Counted from the first letter of the stretch, positions 41,065-49,726 are shown. The stretch: DNA of 64,000 nt from Candidatus Zixiibacteriota bacterium (GCA_022614805.1 JAKEHY010000032.1:15814-79813); one strand, 5' to 3'. The notes: generated by a model from the letters alone, not told the origin. Translations and numbers: made by a program.

Positions 41065-43140
41065 TTACTTCCCGTTGGCTTTTTCGGCTTGGGATTCTTT
41101 CACGATTTTTTCGGCTATTTCCCGGGGGACTTCCTCGTAGTGGGAAAAACTGCGGGTGTGGTGGCCGCGCCCCTGGGTGAGGGAGCGCAGGGCGGTGGAA
41201 TACTTGTACAAATCGGCCAGCGGCACCTGGGCTTTGATTTTCTCGAAGCCGCCGTCCGATTCCATTCCGGAAATTTTTCCCCGGCGGGCGGAGAGGTCAC
41301 CCATCACGTCCCCCATATATTCTCCAGGGACCAGCACCTCGACGTTGTAAATCGGCTCCAACAGGACCGGCCGGCACTGGACGAAGCCGTTCCGGAAGGC
41401 GAGCGAACCGGCGATTTTGAAGGCGATGTCGGAGGAATCGACGGTGTGGTAGGAGCCGTCGTAGATGGTGACTTTTACGTCCACCACCGGGTAGCCCGCC
41501 AGGGTGCCTTCGTGCATCGCTTCGACCACCCCCTTTTCCACGGAGGGAATGTATTTGGAAGGGACCACCCCCCCGACCACGTCGTCCACGAACTGGAATC
41601 CCTCCCCCCGGCGGAGCGGCTCCAGCCGCAGCCAGACGTCGCCGTACTGCCCCCGGCCGCCGGACTGCTTTTTGTGTTTCCCCTGAACTTCGGCCTTGGC
41701 CTTGATGGTTTCGCGATAGGGGATTCTGGGTTTCTGCAATTCCACTTCGATGCCGAATTTCCGCTTCAGCCGGTCGATAATAACTTCGAGATGCAGTTCC
41801 CCCTGTCCGTGCACGATGTTCTGGTGAATCTCGCCGTCGTAGGCCATATGAAAGGTGGGGTCCTCCTCGTGCAGGCGGGCGAAGCCGACGGCCATTTTTT
41901 CCTCGTCCTCCTTGCGTTTGGGAAAGACGGCCAGGTTGATGACCGGTTTGGGGAATTCAATCGGGGGCAGCAAAATGGGGGCTTTTTTATCGCAGAGCGT
42001 GTCGCCGGTGTGGCTGGCTTTGAGCTTGACAAAGGCGCCGATGTCGCCGGCGGCCACCGCCGGGGTTTCCTTGCGCTCCTTGCCGTTCATTAAATAAATC
42101 TGGCCGATGCGTTCGCTTCCCTGCCGGTTGGCGTTGAACACATCGTCACCGGGGGCCACCTTGCCGGAATAAACCCGGAAAAAGGAAAGTTCCCCCAAGT
42201 GCGGTTCCGAGACGGTTTTGAATATCCGGGCGGCGAGGGGTTCGGAAGGGAGGGGCTTGCGGAGGATTTTCTGGGGGGTGCCGGGCAAAACCCCTTCCAC
42301 CCCGGCGAAATCGGCCGGGGAGGGGGCGTAGGCGGCCAGAAAATCGAGCGTCGGGCCGACGCCGGTTAAATTCGCGGCCGACCCGCAGAGAACGGGCATA
42401 ATCTTTCCCTCTTTAATTCCGTGATGCAGCCCCCCTTTCAATTCATCCTCGGTGAGGGTGCCGGAGTCGAAGAATTTTTCCAAAAGGGCGTCGTCCGATT
42501 CCGCCGCCGCTTCCAGAATCTTCTGGCGGGCTTCCTCCATTTTGGCCGTTTCCGAGGGCGGGACGGGAATTTCCTTGGTCTGGCCCCCTTCGTAAGCGAA
42601 GCCCTTTCCGGCCAGAACGTCGATTACCCCTTTAAAGCCGGGGCCTTCGCCGATGGGCAAAAAGAAAGGGAGAACCCCCGCGCCGTAGTGCGCCGTGAAC
42701 TGGTCCAGGGTTTTTTTGAAATCGGTATGTTCCTTGTCCAGCCGGTTGAAGAAAAAGATTTTGGCCGTCTTGTAGCGGTCGGCGTATTTGAGCACCTGCT
42801 CCACCCCCACCTCCAACCCGGATACGGTATTGACGACGATTAAAGCGGTTTCCGAGACGGAAAGCCCGCCCGCCACTTCGCCCGCGAAATCGGCGTAACC
42901 GGGCATATCAACCACATTGAACTTCAAACCTTTCCAATCGAAGTGCAACAACGCGGCGGAGATGGAGATTTTGCGGATAATTTCGTCGGCGGCGTAGTCG
43001 GACGCGGTGTTCCCCTCTTCCACCCGCCCCAGCCGGGTGGTGACTTTGGCAGAAAACAGGAAGGCTTCGGCCAGGGAGGTTTTCCCCGAGCCGCCGTGGC
43101 CGACCAAACCGATGTTGCGCAACTCGCCCGTGTTCGTCAT
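41065..43140 (-). CDS. EF-G-like translational GTPase (FusA2/variant type)
   Basis: 691 aa. G1 is GHGGSGKTS (residues 14-22), G2 region around NTASDYAADEI, G3 DMPGYADF, and G4 NRLD (usually NKLD/NKMD). Domains II-V follow: 'FRVYSGKVAPGDDVFNANRQ', 'VKLKASHTGDTLCD', 'YRETIKAKAEVQGKHKKQSGGRGQYGDV', 'AYDGEIHQNIVHGQGELHLEVI', 'PIYNVEVLVPGEYMGDVMGDLSARRGKI'. The GHGGSGKTS loop is characteristic of the second EF-G-like family found in many phyla beside a normal EF-G; these act in translation or ribosome recycling/stress. No normal fusA or ribosomal genes are near. Confidence 0.86.
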   Translation of the reverse strand: MTNTGELRNIGLVGHGGSGKTSLAEAFLFSAKVTTRLGRVEEGNTASDYAADEIIRKISISAALLHFDWKGLKFNVVDMPGYADFAGEVAGGLSVSETALIVVNTVSGLEVGVEQVLKYADRYKTAKIFFFNRLDKEHTDFKKTLDQFTAHYGAGVLPFFLPIGEGPGFKGVIDVLAGKGFAYEGGQTKEIPVPPSETAKMEEARQKILEAAAESDDALLEKFFDSGTLTEDELKGGLHHGIKEGKIMPVLCGSAANLTGVGPTLDFLAAYAPSPADFAGVEGVLPGTPQKILRKPLPSEPLAARIFKTVSEPHLGELSFFRVYSGKVAPGDDVFNANRQGSERIGQIYLMNGKERKETPAVAAGDIGAFVKLKASHTGDTLCDKKAPILLPPIEFPKPVINLAVFPKRKEDEEKMAVGFARLHEEDPTFHMAYDGEIHQNIVHGQGELHLEVIIDRLKRKFGIEVELQKPRIPYRETIKAKAEVQGKHKKQSGGRGQYGDVWLRLEPLRRGEGFQFVDDVVGGVVPSKYIPSVEKGVVEAMHEGTLAGYPVVDVKVTIYDGSYHTVDSSDIAFKIAGSLAFRNGFVQCRPVLLEPIYNVEVLVPGEYMGDVMGDLSARRGKISGMESDGGFEKIKAQVPLADLYKYSTALRSLTQGRGHHTRSFSHYEEVPREIAEKIVKESQAEKANGK

Positions 43141-43339
43141 TTTCGTTCCAAAACCTCAAAAGTAAAAAACGGGAAATTCTTTGTCAACGCCGCCGGGACA
43201 AGAAACTGAACTGTAAGGGGGAGGGAAATGACCCGCACGGCTGACGGCCTGGGGATGGGAACAGTGGTTTCAGAACGGAAAGCGTTCGGAAACGTGTCAT
43301 CCATATCTTGGGGTTGTGCCGGATGGACTGACAAAGGGC

Positions 43340-43367
43340 TTGACAAGGTTCTTCAAAATCCTATACT
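43340..43367 (+). promoter_or_regulatory. promoter of the ATP synthase operon
   Basis: TTGACA (43340-43345), 16-bp spacer, TATACT (43362-43367). The predicted start is near 43374, 16 bases before the atpZ GTG. Confidence 0.65.
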
Positions 43368-43389
43368 TCAAGGCTTAAGCCGGGGTAGC

Positions 43390-43620
43390 GTGGAAGACAA
43401 ACCCCAGGGGAAAAAATGGAAAGAGTTTCGCCGGGCGGGATACCTGACGGCCATTCCGCTGCTTTTGGCCATCGGGCCGATTCTGGGGTGGTTTTTGGGG
43501 GACCTTCTCGACAGCAAGTTGGGCAGCGGCCCGTGGCTTTCGTATCTCGGCATTTTAATCGGGTTCGTGGCGGCGGGACGGGAAGTGTATCAACTGGCGA
43601 AAAAAGCAGGGGAAGAGTAA
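43390..43620 (+). CDS. atpZ: AtpZ-like ATP synthase accessory protein
   Basis: 76 aa from GTG 43390 (VEDKPQGKKW). The start is chosen because the promoter above would produce a transcript beginning only a few bases earlier. Two helices ('LTAIPLLLAIGPILGWFLGDLLDS', 'WLSYLGILIGFVAAGREVYQLAKKAG'). This is the AtpZ/'F0F1-ATPase subunit' pattern of the small proteins that precede atpI and have been linked to Mg2+/Ca2+ import or to c-ring assembly. Confidence 0.8.
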   Translation: MEDKPQGKKWKEFRRAGYLTAIPLLLAIGPILGWFLGDLLDSKLGSGPWLSYLGILIGFVAAGREVYQLAKKAGEE

Positions 43621-43685
43621 AAGAGATTTGGGAGCCGAGTTCCAGTGCAACAATCAAGGGAAGAAAAAATGTATGCAATCCAAAC

Positions 43686-43738
43686 CACCTCACCCCCTGG
43701 CCCCCTCTCCGCAAAGCAGAGAGGGGGAATGAGGCGGT
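43686..43738 (+). repeat. intergenic CTCACCCC/GAGAGGGGG palindrome
   Basis: 'ACCTCACCCCCTGGCCCCCTCTC-CGCAAAGCAG-AGAGGGGG': an inverted repeat CCCCTCTC/GAGAGGGG. Same family as the elements at 44253 and 45299. Confidence 0.65.
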
Positions 43739-43805
43739 TCGGGAGCGGATCTCCCTCCCAACGCTCGATGCGGCTTTGAAGACACCCGGCACTGAAGTGC
43801 CGGCT

Positions 43806-43857
43806 ACGATTAAAAGATACGATTAAGAAACACGATTAAGAGATAGGGTTAGAAAAT
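43806..43857 (+). repeat. 13-bp tandem repeat, four units
   Basis: Units ACGATTAAAAGAT, ACGATTAAGAAAC, ACGATTAAGAGAT and a diverged AGGGTTAGAAAAT. They lie just before atpI. Confidence 0.6.
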
Positions 43858-43876
43858 TCGGTTGGGTGCAGAATAG

Positions 43877-44419
43877 ATGATAGTTCCGGTTTTCATCAAA
43901 CGGGCGACGGTTTTAAGCGCCGTTTTATCGGCGGCGGCTTTTCTTTTTCTTTCCGTTTATTACCAATTTCCGTTCGCTTTGGCTTTTCTTATGGGCGGGC
44001 TGTGGAGTTCGCTCAATCTTTTGGCTTTGACTTTTATGGTGCAGCAGCTTTTGCGCCCCACGCCTATTGATTGGCCAACCGCTCTGGCTTCGATTTTCAT
44101 CAAGCTTCCCCTATTATATGGAGCTGGTTTTTTGCTGGTGACGTGGGATTATCTCCCCAAATTGGGGCTGGTGGCGGGGTTTTCGATTGTATTCGCCGTA
44201 ATCATTCTCAAGGGGCTGGGACGGATGCTGTTGAGGCTGGACGAGAAGGATACACCTCACCCCCTGACCCCCTCGCCGTCCTTCGGCTTCGCTCAGGACA
44301 AGCACAGCAGAGAGGGGGAACGGGACAGTTCGGCAGCGGAGCTCCCTCACAACCATAAGGTGTTCGATGAATGGAATAAGGAGGGAAATTTGATTTCGGG
44401 AGAGCCCAAGCGGGCATAA
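43877..44419 (+). CDS. atpI: ATP synthase subunit I (AtpI), with repeat-derived tail
   Basis: 180 aa. Four helices (about 8-30, 34-58, 68-90, 95-115) with the family's pattern 'FALAFLMGGLWSSLNLLALTFM' and 'IFIKLPLLYGAGFLL'. AtpI assists c-ring assembly. The helical core ends near residue 122. The remaining 58 residues (HPLTPSPSFGFAQDKHSREGERDSSA...) are encoded by an intergenic repeat and are not part of the normal family length. The tail is hydrophilic and may be unstructured or absent from the working protein. Confidence 0.82.
   Translation: MIVPVFIKRATVLSAVLSAAAFLFLSVYYQFPFALAFLMGGLWSSLNLLALTFMVQQLLRPTPIDWPTALASIFIKLPLLYGAGFLLVTWDYLPKLGLVAGFSIVFAVIILKGLGRMLLRLDEKDTPHPLTPSPSFGFAQDKHSREGERDSSAAELPHNHKVFDEWNKEGNLISGEPKRA
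44253..44352 (+). repeat. intergenic repeat forming the atpI 3' end
   Basis: 'ACCTCACCCCCTGACCCCCTCGC', the 22-bp motif (44281-44302), then 'CAGCAGAGAGGGGGAACGGGACAGTTCGGCAGCGGAGCTCCC'. It is read in frame as the C-terminal tail of AtpI. Confidence 0.75.
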
Positions 44420-44464
44420 TTTTTTTGGCCGAGTTAGAGAAAAAAATCACAAGCGTTTGATGAA

Positions 44465-45268
44465 ATGATCATAAAACTGCTGGATGAAACGGTAAAGCAC
44501 GAAGAGGAGACGAACGAGCTCCCCAATATTTTGACTTTGATTTTCGGCCACCATCCCCATTCGGCGGTGGGGAAGTTTTTAATCGAATACCAGAACATCT
44601 TTTTCGCCTGGGTGGTGGCCGCGCTCATTTCGCTGGCGTTTTACATCGCCTACCGGAAACGGGAGATGATTCCGGGAGGGCTGCAGAACCTTTTGGAGCT
44701 GGCGGTGGAGGGGCTGGACGCCATCGTCTCCGGCATTTTAGGGAAGGAAGGGCGGCGGTATCTGCCGTTTTTGGGGACTTTATTTCTCTACATCCTATTA
44801 ATGAACCTTTTCGGTCTCATTCCCGGGCTTTTGTCCCCCACCGGCGGGCCTTCCGGGGTGAACATCACGATGGCTTTGGCCATTTGCGTTTTCTCTTACG
44901 TGCAATACACGGCCATCACCCGGCTGGGGCCGCTCAAGTATGCTTACCATTTAATGGGGGAGCCAAAAGGTGCGGTGGGGTGGTCGATGGTGCCTCTCAT
45001 TCTCCCGGCCCATCTGGTGGGGGAAATCGCCAAGCCGATGAGCCTGGCCTTCCGGCTTTTCGGCAACATCACCGGCGAGGATATCCTCATCTTTGCCTTC
45101 GTCGGGTTGGGCATCGCTTTGACCAGTTTTTTGCCGGTGGGGGTGCCTTTGCAGGTGCCGTTTCTTTTTCTGGCGCTTTTGACCTCCACCATTCAGGCCT
45201 TGGTTTTCACACTTTTGTCGACCGTTTACTTTTCGCTCGTGCTTCCGCACGAGGGAGAGGAACATTAA
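44465..45268 (+). CDS. atpB: ATP synthase F0 subunit a (AtpB)
   Basis: 267 aa. Hydrophobic, with the essential Arg197 in 'SLAFRLFGN' on the c-ring facing helix and 'QALVFTLLSTVYFSLVL' at the C-terminus. 'NLFGLIPGLLSPTGG' is the conserved first helix motif. It forms the proton half-channels. The length is typical. The operon order is I-B-E-F-H-A-G, with a repeat-rich 190-bp gap before atpE. Confidence 0.95.
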   Translation: MIIKLLDETVKHEEETNELPNILTLIFGHHPHSAVGKFLIEYQNIFFAWVVAALISLAFYIAYRKREMIPGGLQNLLELAVEGLDAIVSGILGKEGRRYLPFLGTLFLYILLMNLFGLIPGLLSPTGGPSGVNITMALAICVFSYVQYTAITRLGPLKYAYHLMGEPKGAVGWSMVPLILPAHLVGEIAKPMSLAFRLFGNITGEDILIFAFVGLGIALTSFLPVGVPLQVPFLFLALLTSTIQALVFTLLSTVYFSLVLPHEGEEH

Positions 45269-45298
45269 AGTAAGGCGTGGAGCTGAAAATGAAACTCG

Positions 45299-45415
45299 AA
45301 TACACCTCACCCCCTCGGCTTCGCTCGGGGCAAGCCCCTGGCCCCCTCTCCGCAGAGCAGAGAGGGGAAAGGCGGGTCGTTCGGGAGCAGAGCTCCATCA
45401 CAACTGTTGGGTTGG
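45299..45415 (+). repeat. intergenic repeat between atpB and atpE
   Basis: 'ACCTCACCCCCTCGGCTTCG' with the 22-bp motif (45313-45334), then 'GGCCCCCTCTCCGCAGAGCAGAGAGGGG' and a repeated 'CGTTCGGGAGCAGAGCTCC' block as at 44320. It is bracketed by 10-bp direct repeats GAACATTAAA (45259-45268 and 45430-45439). Confidence 0.7.
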
Positions 45416-45457
45416 GTATGGAGAGAAGATGAACATTAAACCAAAAAAGGAGGAGAA

Positions 45458-45694
45458 ATGGATTATCACGTAGCGTTAGCGTTCGCCCTTCCCCTGGCCA
45501 TCGGCGTGGCGGCCATCGGGTCCGGCTTGGGGTTGGGCCGCGCGGTACAGGGCGCACTGGAAGCGATTGGCCGGCAGCCGGAGGCGTACGGCAAGATTTT
45601 GACGGCGATGATTGTGGGGGCGGGGCTGTGCGAAGCTCTGACCATCTACGCGCTCATCGTCTTCTTTATGATGCGCAGCTCCATCGCCGGTTAG
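45458..45694 (+). CDS. atpE: ATP synthase F0 subunit c (AtpE), proton type
   Basis: 78 aa, AGGAGG in the ribosome site. Two helices: 1 (about 5-32) and 2 (about 48-72), with the ion-binding Glu59 in 'GAGLCEALTIYALIV' and the loop 'GRQPEAYG'. The Gln and Ser/Thr that Na+-binding c-subunits have near these positions are absent (Leu26 and Ala60 here), so it is read as a proton-type rotor subunit. Confidence 0.93.
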   Translation: MDYHVALAFALPLAIGVAAIGSGLGLGRAVQGALEAIGRQPEAYGKILTAMIVGAGLCEALTIYALIVFFMMRSSIAG

Positions 45695-45698
45695 GAAA

Positions 45699-46181
45699 AT
45701 GAACTTAGTCTGGCAACAGGTTTTAACCCAGATTGTCGGTTTTCTCATCGTCCTCTGGGTTTTGAAGCGGTTTGCCTGGAAGCCGATTCTGACGCTGCTC
45801 GAAGAGCGGCGGCAGAAAATCAAAGCGGAGTTCGAAGCCGCCGCCCAAAGGAAAGAGGAAGCCAACCGGCTTTTCGCCTCTTACGAGGCGAAACTGAAGG
45901 AGATTGACGCCGCCGCGCGGGCCAAAATCACCGAGGCGGTCTCGGAAGCGCAGAAAATAGCGACCGACATCAAGGAAGAGGCGCGCCAGGAGGGGCGGGA
46001 ATTGGTGGCCCGCTCGCAGGCGGAAATTGTCCGGGAGATTGCCAAGGCGAAAGTCCAGTTGAAAGAGGATATGGTCGTGATCAGCCTGACGGCGACGGAG
46101 AAAATCATCTCCCAGAAGTTGGACGAGCAGGGGCACAGGCGGCTGGTGGAGGAGTATTTAAACCGGATTGAGCGGGTATGA
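45699..46181 (+). CDS. atpF: ATP synthase F0 subunit b (AtpF)
   Basis: 160 aa, 4 bp after atpE. One N-terminal helix (LTQIVGFLIVLWVLKRFAW) then a long alpha-helical, Lys/Glu-rich peripheral stalk (QKIKAEFEAAAQRKEEANRL...). It holds the delta subunit to the membrane. The gene overlaps atpH by 4 bp. Confidence 0.93.
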   Translation: MNLVWQQVLTQIVGFLIVLWVLKRFAWKPILTLLEERRQKIKAEFEAAAQRKEEANRLFASYEAKLKEIDAAARAKITEAVSEAQKIATDIKEEARQEGRELVARSQAEIVREIAKAKVQLKEDMVVISLTATEKIISQKLDEQGHRRLVEEYLNRIERV

Positions 46182-46729
46182 AAAAAGTCGGGGAAGAACG
46201 GATTGCCCGCCGGTATGCCGTGGCGCTTTTCAAGTCGGCCGGCAGCAAGTTGGACGTCTATTTTGACGAAGCCAAGCAGCTTTTGGAAATCTGGCGCTCC
46301 CAACCGGGTTTTTCGCGGCTGCTTTTAGCCCCCCATCTTTTGACCGAGGAGAAAAAGGGGTTTCTGGAACGTTTTTTCAAGGGGAAGGCGGAGGCAGTCT
46401 GGCTGGGATTCTTCGGGCTTTTAATCGACAAGGGAAGAATCGGGTATTTTCCGCAGATTGCGGAAAACTTCATCCTCCTGGCGGAGGAAGCCAAAGGAAT
46501 TGTGCGGGCGCGGGTGCAGACGGCCGTGCCGCTCGGGGGGCGCACAGCGGAGGCGCTGAAAGCCAAACTGGAGAAGAAGACCGGAAAGCGGATTTTGCTT
46601 TTGCCGGAGACCAAGCCGGAGCTTTTGGGCGGAATGGTGGTCATTTTGAAAGACCAAATCATCGACGGGAGCGTGCGCCAGCGGCTGAACGAGTTGAGAG
46701 AACAGCTTTTGGCTGTGAAGGTGGCGTGA
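46178..46729 (+). CDS. atpH: ATP synthase F1 subunit delta (AtpH)
   Basis: 183 aa. N-terminal helical bundle starting 'ARRYAVALFKSAGSKLDVYFDEAKQ', then the C-terminal region 'KRILLLPETKPELLGGMVVILKDQIIDGSVRQRLNELREQL', which is the delta/OSCP signature. It links F1 to the b stalk. ATGA overlap with atpF. A palindromic repeat fills the gap to atpA. Confidence 0.94.
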   Translation: MKKVGEERIARRYAVALFKSAGSKLDVYFDEAKQLLEIWRSQPGFSRLLLAPHLLTEEKKGFLERFFKGKAEAVWLGFFGLLIDKGRIGYFPQIAENFILLAEEAKGIVRARVQTAVPLGGRTAEALKAKLEKKTGKRILLLPETKPELLGGMVVILKDQIIDGSVRQRLNELREQLLAVKVA

Positions 46730-46735
46730 GAAATT

Positions 46736-46790
46736 GTAGGGGCGAATCTTTAGATTCGCCCCGGGTGAACCTAAAGGTTCACCCCTACGT
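46736..46790. repeat. double hairpin palindrome between atpH and atpA
   Basis: Two perfect hairpins in tandem: GGGGCGAATCT-TT-AGATTCGCCCC and GGGTGAACCT-AA-AGGTTCACCC, enclosed by GTAG and CTAC. It would fold as a three-way junction. Confidence 0.75.
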
Positions 46791-46838
46791 GGTGGGATTG
46801 TTTGGCGACAGGTTGAAAAAGGAGAAACGGGAGTTGAT

Positions 46839-48356
46839 ATGGCGATAAAGCCGGAAGAAGTAAGTTCGATTCTGCAGAAGGAAATCAGCCAGTACCAGAC
46901 CCGGCTGGAAATGGAGGAGGTCGGCACCATCCTTCAGGTCGGCGACGGCATTGCTCGAGTGTGGGGGCTGGAGAACGTGATGATGAGCGAGCTGGTGGTC
47001 TTCCCGCACGACATCGTCGGGATGGTTTTGAACCTGGAGCAGGATAACGTGGGGGTGGCGATTTTCGGCTCCGACCGGCAAATCAAGGAAGGGGACACCG
47101 TCCGTCGCACGGGGAAAATCGCCCAGGTTCCGGTCGGCGACGCCATGTGCGGCCGGGTCGTGAACGCATTGGGCCAGCCGGTGGACGGCAAGGGGCCCAT
47201 CGTCACTGACAAATTTCGTCCGCTGGAGGGGCGCGCGCCGGGGGTGACCTTCCGCCAGCCGGTGAACCAGCCGGTGCAGACCGGGCTCAAAGCCATCGAC
47301 TCGATGATACCCATCGGACGGGGCCAGCGGGAGCTTATCATCGGCGACCGGCAAACCGGCAAGACCGCTTTGGCCATCGACACCATCATCAACCAAAAAG
47401 GGAAGGATTTGTTCTGCATCTACGTCGCCATCAGCCAGAAATCCTCCACCGTGGCGCAGGTAGTCAAGACCCTGGCCAACAACGAGGCCTTGGAGTATAC
47501 CACGGTAGTGGTTGCCACCGCCACCGACCCGGCCCCCCTGCAGTACATCGCCCCCTATGCCGGGTGCGCCATCGGCGAGGAATACCGCGACACCGGCCGG
47601 GATGCTTTGGTCATCTACGACGATTTGTCCAAGCATGCCCAGGCCTACCGGCAGCTTTCACTCCTCCTCCGCCGGCCGCCGGGACGGGAGGCGTATCCGG
47701 GAGACGTTTTCTATCTTCATTCCCGGCTTCTGGAGCGGGCCGCCAAGCTTTCGGACGAGAAGGGGGGAGGGTCGTTGACCGCCCTACCGGTCATCGAAAC
47801 GCAGGCGGGGGATGTTTCGGCCTACATTCCCACCAACGTGATTTCCATCACCGACGGGCAGATATTTTTGGAGTCGGATTTGTTCTACGCCGGCATCCGC
47901 CCTGCCATCAACGTCGGCATTTCGGTTTCACGCGTGGGCGGCAAAGCTCAAACCAAAGCGATGCGGAAAGTTGCTGGCCGTCTGCGCTTAGATTTGGCCC
48001 AGTACCGGGGGATGGCGGCCTTTGCCCAGTTCGGCTCCGACTTGGACGAGGCCACGCGCGCCCAGCTTACCCGGGGCGAGCGGACGGTGGAGGTTTTGAA
48101 ACAGGGGCAGTACGAGCCGTTTCCTTTGGAACGGCAGGTGATGATTATTTTCGTGGCCACCCGTGGATACTTGGATGATTTGCCAATGGAGACGGCCCGT
48201 CGGTTCGAGCAGGAGTTCTATCCCTTTATGGAAAAGGAATATCCGGACGTGGTGCACACCATTGCCAAGACCAAGGATTTGGACAAGGCGACGGAGGCGA
48301 AGTTGGACGAAGCGGCGAAGAAGTTCCATGACCGATTCAAGGCGGGATTGAAGTAA
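46839..48356 (+). CDS. atpA: ATP synthase F1 subunit alpha (AtpA)
   Basis: 505 aa. N-terminal beta domain ([24 protein letters not shown]), the nucleotide-binding loop GDRQTGKT (169-176), '[24 protein letters not shown]', and '[24 protein letters not shown]' with the arginine finger. It binds nucleotide non-catalytically. Length and motifs are standard. It lies within the main atp operon, followed by the gamma subunit. Confidence 0.96.
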   Translation: MAIKPEEVSSILQKEISQYQTRLEMEEVGTILQVGDGIARVWGLENVMMSELVVFPHDIVGMVLNLEQDNVGVAIFGSDRQIKEGDTVRRTGKIAQVPVGDAMCGRVVNALGQPVDGKGPIVTDKFRPLEGRAPGVTFRQPVNQPVQTGLKAIDSMIPIGRGQRELIIGDRQTGKTALAIDTIINQKGKDLFCIYVAISQKSSTVAQVVKTLANNEALEYTTVVVATATDPAPLQYIAPYAGCAIGEEYRDTGRDALVIYDDLSKHAQAYRQLSLLLRRPPGREAYPGDVFYLHSRLLERAAKLSDEKGGGSLTALPVIETQAGDVSAYIPTNVISITDGQIFLESDLFYAGIRPAINVGISVSRVGGKAQTKAMRKVAGRLRLDLAQYRGMAAFAQFGSDLDEATRAQLTRGERTVEVLKQGQYEPFPLERQVMIIFVATRGYLDDLPMETARRFEQEFYPFMEKEYPDVVHTIAKTKDLDKATEAKLDEAAKKFHDRFKAGLK

Positions 48357-48375
48357 GGTTATTTGCGGGGAGTGA

Positions 48376-48440
48376 TTGACCCCACCCCTGCCCCTCCCCT
48401 CCCTCGACTACGCTCGGGACAAGTCAAGGGGAGGGAAAAA
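48376..48440 (+). repeat. intergenic palindrome with 22-bp motif
   Basis: 'GACCCCACCCCTGCCCCTCCCCT', the 22-bp motif (48402-48423), and 'GTCAAGGGGAGGG'. Palindromic pair CCCTCCCCT/AGGGGAGGG. It lies between atpA and atpG. Confidence 0.65.
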
Positions 48441-48540
48441 GTAGAGAGTCGTTTGCGGGTTACGGTCGCCGTCGGCGACCTAAACCAGCCCGCACTACGA
48501 CGGTAGGAACAACAGGAAAGAATAGACAAATCATAAAACG

Positions 48541-49392
48541 ATGCAGTCGATACGGGACATTAGAAGGCGGATTCGTTCGGTCTCCTCCACCCAGCAGATA
48601 ACCAAGGCGATGGAGATGGTGGCGGCCGCCAAGCTGCGGCGGGCGCAAGGGAGGCTGGCGCAGGCCCGGCCCTATGCCGAAAAGGCGGAGGAGATTTTGA
48701 AAAACCTTGCCGGCGCGGCGGCGGAGGCGGCCCATCCCCTGCTGGAAGTCCGGCCGGTCAAAAAGAGCTTGCTGGTGGCCATCGCCTCCGACCGCGGGCT
48801 GGCGGGGTCGTACAACGCGAACGTCATCCGGCGAGCGGAAGTGTTTTTGCGAGATTACAACCCGGACAACTGCGGACTGGTCATCGTCGGAAAAAAGGCG
48901 TTTGATTTTTACAAGAAACGGAAATGGCCCGTCCGGAAGGTTTTTGCCGATTTCGGCGGGAATTTGCATTTGGCCAAGGCCAAAACGCTGGCCACCGAAC
49001 TGATGAGAGCGTACGAGAACAAAGAGGTGGACCAGATTGTTCTTTTGTACACCCGGTTTTTGTCCACCAGCACCTACCGGGTGCATCTGGCGCCGTTTCT
49101 GCCGCTCGTACCGGAGAAAAAGGAGGAGGTCTCCGGGGATTACATCTTTGAGCCGTCGCCGGCGGAGATTTTTGAGCAGCTGGTGCCGCGCTTCTGCCTG
49201 ACCCGCGTGGTGTTGGCCTTGGCGGAGTCGTTTGCCTCCGAGCACGGCTCGCGGATGATTTCAATGGGCGCGGCTACGCGGAACGCCGGGGAGATGATTG
49301 ACCATCTCACCCTGGTGCGCAACAAGGCGCGGCAGGCCGGGATTACCAAGGAGATTCTGGAGGTGGTGGGGGGGGCGGAGGCGTTACAATAG
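48541..49392 (+). CDS. atpG: ATP synthase F1 subunit gamma (AtpG)
   Basis: 283 aa. Starts 'MQSIRDIRRRIRSVSSTQQITKAMEMVAAAKLRR' and ends 'GGAEALQ' with the conserved C-terminal 'RMISMGAATRNAGEMIDHLTLVRNKARQAGITKEILEVVGGAEAL'. It forms the central shaft. 184 bp of repeat-rich gap separate it from atpA. It is followed not by atpD but by a regulator (see findings). Confidence 0.95.
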   Translation: MQSIRDIRRRIRSVSSTQQITKAMEMVAAAKLRRAQGRLAQARPYAEKAEEILKNLAGAAAEAAHPLLEVRPVKKSLLVAIASDRGLAGSYNANVIRRAEVFLRDYNPDNCGLVIVGKKAFDFYKKRKWPVRKVFADFGGNLHLAKAKTLATELMRAYENKEVDQIVLLYTRFLSTSTYRVHLAPFLPLVPEKKEEVSGDYIFEPSPAEIFEQLVPRFCLTRVVLALAESFASEHGSRMISMGAATRNAGEMIDHLTLVRNKARQAGITKEILEVVGGAEALQ

Positions 49393-49726
49393 AATGTCTA
49401 ATGGTTCTGGAGCGGAGGCGTTGTAGTGATTGTTGTAATTGTCATGCCGAACGAAACGAGGCATCTGAGGGTGTTGTCGAGCGTTCGCTATGAACTTGTC
49501 ACCCATTGCCACACAAGGACTTTGGTAATACCGTCTTACGCCACTCTTCTGAAAGAATTTCTCCACGCTCGCAGGAAGCGTCGACTCTAAGCGGCAAGCA
49601 AATTTGAGCAGCAGTCATTGACTTATCGATAACTTTCCCGTTCCTTACCCTTGCGCATACTTTGAAGAAAGGGGAATGGATGACAGCCCCAACCAGTTCT
49701 CATTTAAAGTTTTAGCAAGGATAAAT
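49393..49726. other. gene-free stretch after atpG
   Basis: It contains a short direct repeat GCGGAGGCGTT (49377 and 49412), and a dispersed-type element TGTCATGCCGAACGAAACGA (49440-49459) running into GGCATCTGAGG. A candidate -35 TTGAC-type box at about 49618 has no convincing -10. No coding signal was seen. Confidence 0.4.
49440..49468 (+). repeat. dispersed 'TGTCATGCCGAACGAAACGA' type repeat
   Basis: This sequence matches the widely seen 'GTCATTCCGAGCGAAGCGAGG' style of intergenic repeat. A related block lies, inverted, at 52390-52437. Confidence 0.5.

Noticed and set aside
45458-45694. a sodium-type c-subunit
   Set aside because: The Gln and Ser/Thr ligands expected in Na+ rotors are Leu26 and Ala60 here, so the proton type is favoured.
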